From NCBI GenBank assembly GCA_018333845.1, contig JAGXSK010000295.1, positions 1 to 8,428 on the forward strand: DNA of 8,428 nucleotides, written 5' to 3'. Source of the DNA: Clostridia bacterium (GTDB taxonomy: Bacteria > Bacillota > DSM-16504 > Desulfitibacterales > Desulfitibacteraceae). The notes beneath the pieces are model-generated. The model was not told where the DNA came from, made no database searches, and saw only the letters and a list, made by a program, of their open reading frames with translations. Each line of letters begins with the position of its first letter. Positions within the stretch are counted from its first letter, which is position 1. Positions 6,130 to 8,428 of the stretch are shown here, piece by piece. The position numbers and the translations under genes were made by a program.

Positions 6130-6978
6130 ATGAATGGTCTAAAAAAATTTTTTGTTTTAAGAAACCTGACAGTAAGTACCATTTTGTATAGTCTTTTGTT
6201 TCTGTGGTTTATAGTAAGCATATTTCCATTCTTTTGGGCATTTATGACTTCTATAAAGCATCCTGTAGATGCCTTTTCTATGCCGCCAGTTTGGTTATTT
6301 GAACCCACACTTAATGCATATAAAGCACTGTGGATAGATGGAGAGTTTATGCACTACTTTAATAATACAATGTTTATTTCAATAGGCAGCGTAATTATAG
6401 CCTTAATAATTGGATGCCCAGCTGGATATGCATTAGCTAGATATACTAATGCCAGCAGCTTTTATTTACTTCTTGCTGCTCTAGTTTTTAGGGCATTGCC
6501 TAGAACTCTGTTTATATTACCATTTTACTTTATAGCCCAGGTTACAGGCTTGTTTGATACTAGAATACTACTGATGTTAATTATGGTTTCTATAAACCAA
6601 CCCTTTACAATTTGGATGTTAAGAAGCTTTTTTATGAATATACCTAAATCTATTGAAGAGGCAGCAATGATAGATGGATGTACTAGATTTCAAGCCTTTA
6701 GGTACGTAATTGTACCTATAATGGGACCAGGTGTTATAACTGCAGGTATTTTTACGTTCATATTAGCATATAGTGAATACTTTATTCCTGTTGTATTAAC
6801 TGCCACTAGAGCAGCGACTATGCCTGTAGCAATAGCCCAGTTTGGAGTTGATAATGTAAAAGAATGGGCAATTTCAGCTGCGGGCGCAGTGTCTATAGCG
6901 TTACCTGTTATAATTATAGTTATCATTGCTCAAAAGTATATAGTTGAAGGGCTAACTGCTGGTGCAGTAAAAGAATAG
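6130..6978 (+). CDS. ABC importer permease, MalG/UgpE type
   Basis: The 282-residue protein is the second channel subunit. Its EAA loop is at residues 177-196 (EEAAMIDGCTRFQAFRYVIVP starts at 176), with the conserved glycine at 183. The C-terminus YIVEGLTAGAVKE is the signature end of MalG-type subunits. Six hydrophobic spans are visible. A purine-rich ribosome site (GAGGGTGGG) precedes the ATG. It lies between the other permease and the ATPase gene in the usual order, and the ATPase gene starts 56 bases after its stop. Confidence 0.93.
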   Translation: MNGLKKFFVLRNLTVSTILYSLLFLWFIVSIFPFFWAFMTSIKHPVDAFSMPPVWLFEPTLNAYKALWIDGEFMHYFNNTMFISIGSVIIALIIGCPAGYALARYTNASSFYLLLAALVFRALPRTLFILPFYFIAQVTGLFDTRILLMLIMVSINQPFTIWMLRSFFMNIPKSIEEAAMIDGCTRFQAFRYVIVPIMGPGVITAGIFTFILAYSEYFIPVVLTATRAATMPVAIAQFGVDNVKEWAISAAGAVSIALPVIIIVIIAQKYIVEGLTAGAVKE

Positions 6979-7034
6979 CAATAATTTAAAATTTTATTGG
7001 GTAGTTATATTAAGGTTTAACTGGAGGGGTAGAT

Positions 7035-8147
7035 ATGGCTCGCATAATTTTAGAGAACGTAGTAAAAAAATATGGAGATGTAACTGCAGTTCAAAAAACT
7101 AATTTAGAAATAATGGACAAAGAATTTTTAATTCTAGTAGGACCATCAGGATGCGGTAAAACAACTACATTAAGAATGATTGCTGGTTTGGAAGAAATCA
7201 CTAGTGGAAATCTATATATAGATGACAAATTAGTTAATGATGTTCCGCCAAAAGATAGGGATATTGCAATGGTTTTTCAAAATTATGCGTTATATCCTCA
7301 TTTGAATGTATATAACAACATGGCCTTTGGTTTGAAACTTAGAAAAACCCCTAAAAACATCATAGAAGAAAGGGTAATGGAAGCTGCAAAAATGTTAGGC
7401 ATTGAAGAATTGCTTCATAGGAAACCGAGACAATTATCAGGTGGTCAGAGACAGCGCGTGGCATTAGGTCGAGCTGTTGTTCGAGAACCAAAAGCCTTTT
7501 TGATGGATGAACCATTGTCAAATCTAGACGCCAAATTAAGAGTACAAATGAGAGCCGAGCTGAAATTATTACATGAAAGAGTAAAAACTACCTTTGTTTA
7601 TGTTACCCATGACCAGATTGAGGCTATGACCATGGGTGATAGACTAGTTGTTATGAATCATGGAGTTATCCAACAAGTTGATACTCCCCTTACTCTTTAC
7701 AATAAACCAGCAAATTTATTTGTGGCCGGATTTATAGGCTCCCCAGCTATGAACTTTATAAATTGTAAACTAATTGAAGAAAATGATAGTCTCATACTTA
7801 TAAACAGCCAATTTAGACTAACAATTGATGAAGCTAGAGTTACCCCTAAGGTTAAAGCTGCAGTAAATAAAGAAGTAATTATGGGTATTAGACCGGATGA
7901 TATTTTTGATGCTGAGTACTCAGAAAAAATTAAAGGTAATGTGAATAATACATTTACATTTATTGTAGGTGTGGTTGAGCCTTTAGGAGCGGAGACTTTA
8001 GTTAATGTAAAAATAGAAAATAAACTTATTACAGCAAAGGTTGATTACAGAACTAAGGCAATTCATGGGCAACCAATAAAGCTCATTGTGGATATGAGCA
8101 AGGTGCATGTTTTTGATGCGGTTACTGAAGAAAATCTAAGCATATAA
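7035..8147 (+). CDS. ABC importer ATPase, MalK/UgpC/MsmX type
   Basis: The 370-residue protein has all nucleotide-binding motifs: Walker A GPSGCGKTT (36-44), Q-loop glutamine 82, signature LSGGQ (134-138), Walker B FLMDE (155-159), D-loop SNLD (162-165) and switch histidine 192. The region after about residue 235 is the TOBE-type regulatory domain typical of carbohydrate importer ATPases, and contains IMGIRPDDIF. Two copies would power the permease pair at the inner face of the membrane. GGAGGGG (7023-7029) precedes the ATG at 5 bases. Many Firmicute sugar importers lack their own ATPase and share one; this operon carries a dedicated copy. It is the last gene of the operon before operator 4. 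Confidence 0.95.
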   Translation: MARIILENVVKKYGDVTAVQKTNLEIMDKEFLILVGPSGCGKTTTLRMIAGLEEITSGNLYIDDKLVNDVPPKDRDIAMVFQNYALYPHLNVYNNMAFGLKLRKTPKNIIEERVMEAAKMLGIEELLHRKPRQLSGGQRQRVALGRAVVREPKAFLMDEPLSNLDAKLRVQMRAELKLLHERVKTTFVYVTHDQIEAMTMGDRLVVMNHGVIQQVDTPLTLYNKPANLFVAGFIGSPAMNFINCKLIEENDSLILINSQFRLTIDEARVTPKVKAAVNKEVIMGIRPDDIFDAEYSEKIKGNVNNTFTFIVGVVEPLGAETLVNVKIENKLITAKVDYRTKAIHGQPIKLIVDMSKVHVFDAVTEENLSI

Positions 8148-8189
8148 CCAGTTTGTTTTATGCTTCCTGGAATACAAAAGCTATTATAT

Positions 8190-8205
8190 ATGAATGCGTA
8201 TACAT
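8190..8205. promoter_or_regulatory. LacI-family operator 4, in front of the gene at the right edge
   Basis: The site reads ATGAATGCGTATACAT and shares 15 consecutive bases with operator 3, with the central CG step. It starts 42 bases after the ATPase stop codon and about 230 bases before the next start codon. A TATTAT at 8182-8187 may be a -10 box, but it nearly abuts the operator and the -35 is poor. The site suggests that the following gene has its own promoter under the same repressor, or that the site is a relic of an older unit. Confidence 0.7.
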
Positions 8206-8229
8206 ATAACGATTTTATAAATATACATA

Positions 8230-8255
8230 ATGTTCTATTGCCATGTTCTATTGCC
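8230..8255 (+). repeat. 13-bp perfect tandem duplication
   Basis: ATGTTCTATTGCC occurs twice head to tail at 8230-8242 and 8243-8255. It lies at the left boundary of the second DctM-tail remnant. Because 13 is not a multiple of three, the duplication shifts the reading frame, consistent with a decaying, unselected sequence. Confidence 0.9.
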
Positions 8256-8375
8256 GTCATGATTAATAAAGCTATAGTTCCATGGATAATTCTCATGATT
8301 GTTGTAATTGTCCTGGTAACATATATTCCTGCCATCTCCCTAACTTTGCCCAAGTTAATGAATTTAAGATTTTAA
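8245..8375 (+). pseudogene. Remnant: second C-terminal tail of a TRAP-transporter large permease (DctM-like)
   Basis: The frame ending in TAA at 8373-8375 encodes, from about 8250, IAVMINKAIVPW, a single hydrophobic helix and then VTYIPAISLTLPKLMN. This is the typical end of a DctM-type permease: Pro-Phe/Trp at the helix start, then T-Y-x-P-A-x-S-L-x-L-P-K. Only about 40 of some 425 residues remain. The open frame extends upstream to an ATG at 8160, but that part reads through the operator and the tandem repeat and has no ribosome site, so I treat it as non-coding. At the nucleotide level it is clearly different from the remnant at 2166-2321, so the two come from different dctM genes and are not a recent duplication of one scar. 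With operator 4 and the tandem repeat, this is what the gap at 8148-8420 holds. Confidence 0.7.
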
Positions 8376-8420
8376 TGAAAGATACTTAACTAAGCTTAAC
8401 CAGGAGGGAAGTGATAAAAA

Positions 8421-8428
8421 ATGGCTGC
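8421..8428 (+). CDS. Start of an unidentified gene (runs off the right edge)
   Basis: Only ATGGCTGC is present. An AGGAGG (8402-8407) lies upstream, 13 bases from the ATG; a GTG at 8411 is only 3 bases away, so neither spacing is ideal. The strong ribosome site and operator 4 upstream suggest a real, regulated gene. Nothing can be said of its function. Confidence 0.45.

Noticed and set aside
6699..6718. Inverted repeat TAGGTAC/GTACCTA
   Set aside because: It lies within the EAA-loop coding region of the second permease, does not match the operator pattern, and is explained by coding sequence.
8160..8248. 5' part of a 71-codon ORF reading into the second DctM tail
   Set aside because: It passes through operator 4 and the tandem repeat, has no ribosome site, and its first 25-30 residues resemble nothing in DctM proteins.

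Overview
The window reads as a piece of a low-GC, anaerobic Firmicute chromosome, most likely a member of the Clostridia. I infer this from A/T-rich codon use, strong AGGAGG-type ribosome binding sites, a lipoprotein-type solute-binding protein and a probably tungsten-dependent aldehyde:ferredoxin oxidoreductase (AOR). I cannot name a genus. No RNA gene, CRISPR array or insertion sequence was seen.

Layout. Positions 1-692 (minus strand) hold a small operon: a MoaD/ThiS-like ubiquitin-fold protein, then the first 143 residues of an AOR that runs off the left edge. An A/T-rich divergent region (693-1029) separates it from a LacI-family repressor gene (1030-2046, plus). After a 300-400 base leader region, a plus-strand operon follows. 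It encodes a tandem SnoaL/NTF2-fold protein (2466-3647), a lipoprotein solute-binding protein (3768-5102), two ABC permeases of the MalF/MalG kind (5218-6081, 6130-6978) and a MalK/UgpC-type ATPase (7035-8147). A last leader region (8148-8420) precedes a gene of which only the first few bases are present.

How it fits together. Four copies of one 16-bp imperfect palindrome with a central CG (consensus RWGAATRCGYATWCAT) lie at 731-746, 937-952, 2114-2129 and 8190-8205. They are in front of the MoaD-AOR operon, in the leader of the LacI gene, in front of the SnoaL-ABC operon, and in front of the truncated gene at the right edge. This is the pattern of a local LacI-family regulon. The likely logic is derepression by an imported sugar-like or polyol-like compound, uptake by the ABC importer, modification by unknown enzymes including the SnoaL-like protein, and oxidation of an aldehyde intermediate by AOR. 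The substrate is not visible from sequence.

Most unusual. Just downstream of the operators at 2114 and 8190 there are two different, untranslated-looking stretches that still encode the C-terminal tail of a TRAP-transporter large permease (DctM). The locus therefore appears to have once carried two operator-driven TRAP transporter units that collapsed to operator plus dctM tail, with an ABC importer now standing between the scars. Other points are a MoaD-like gene with no ATG/GTG/TTG start available, a small leader ORF and hairpin before the repressor gene, and a 13-bp perfect stem between the binding-protein and permease genes.
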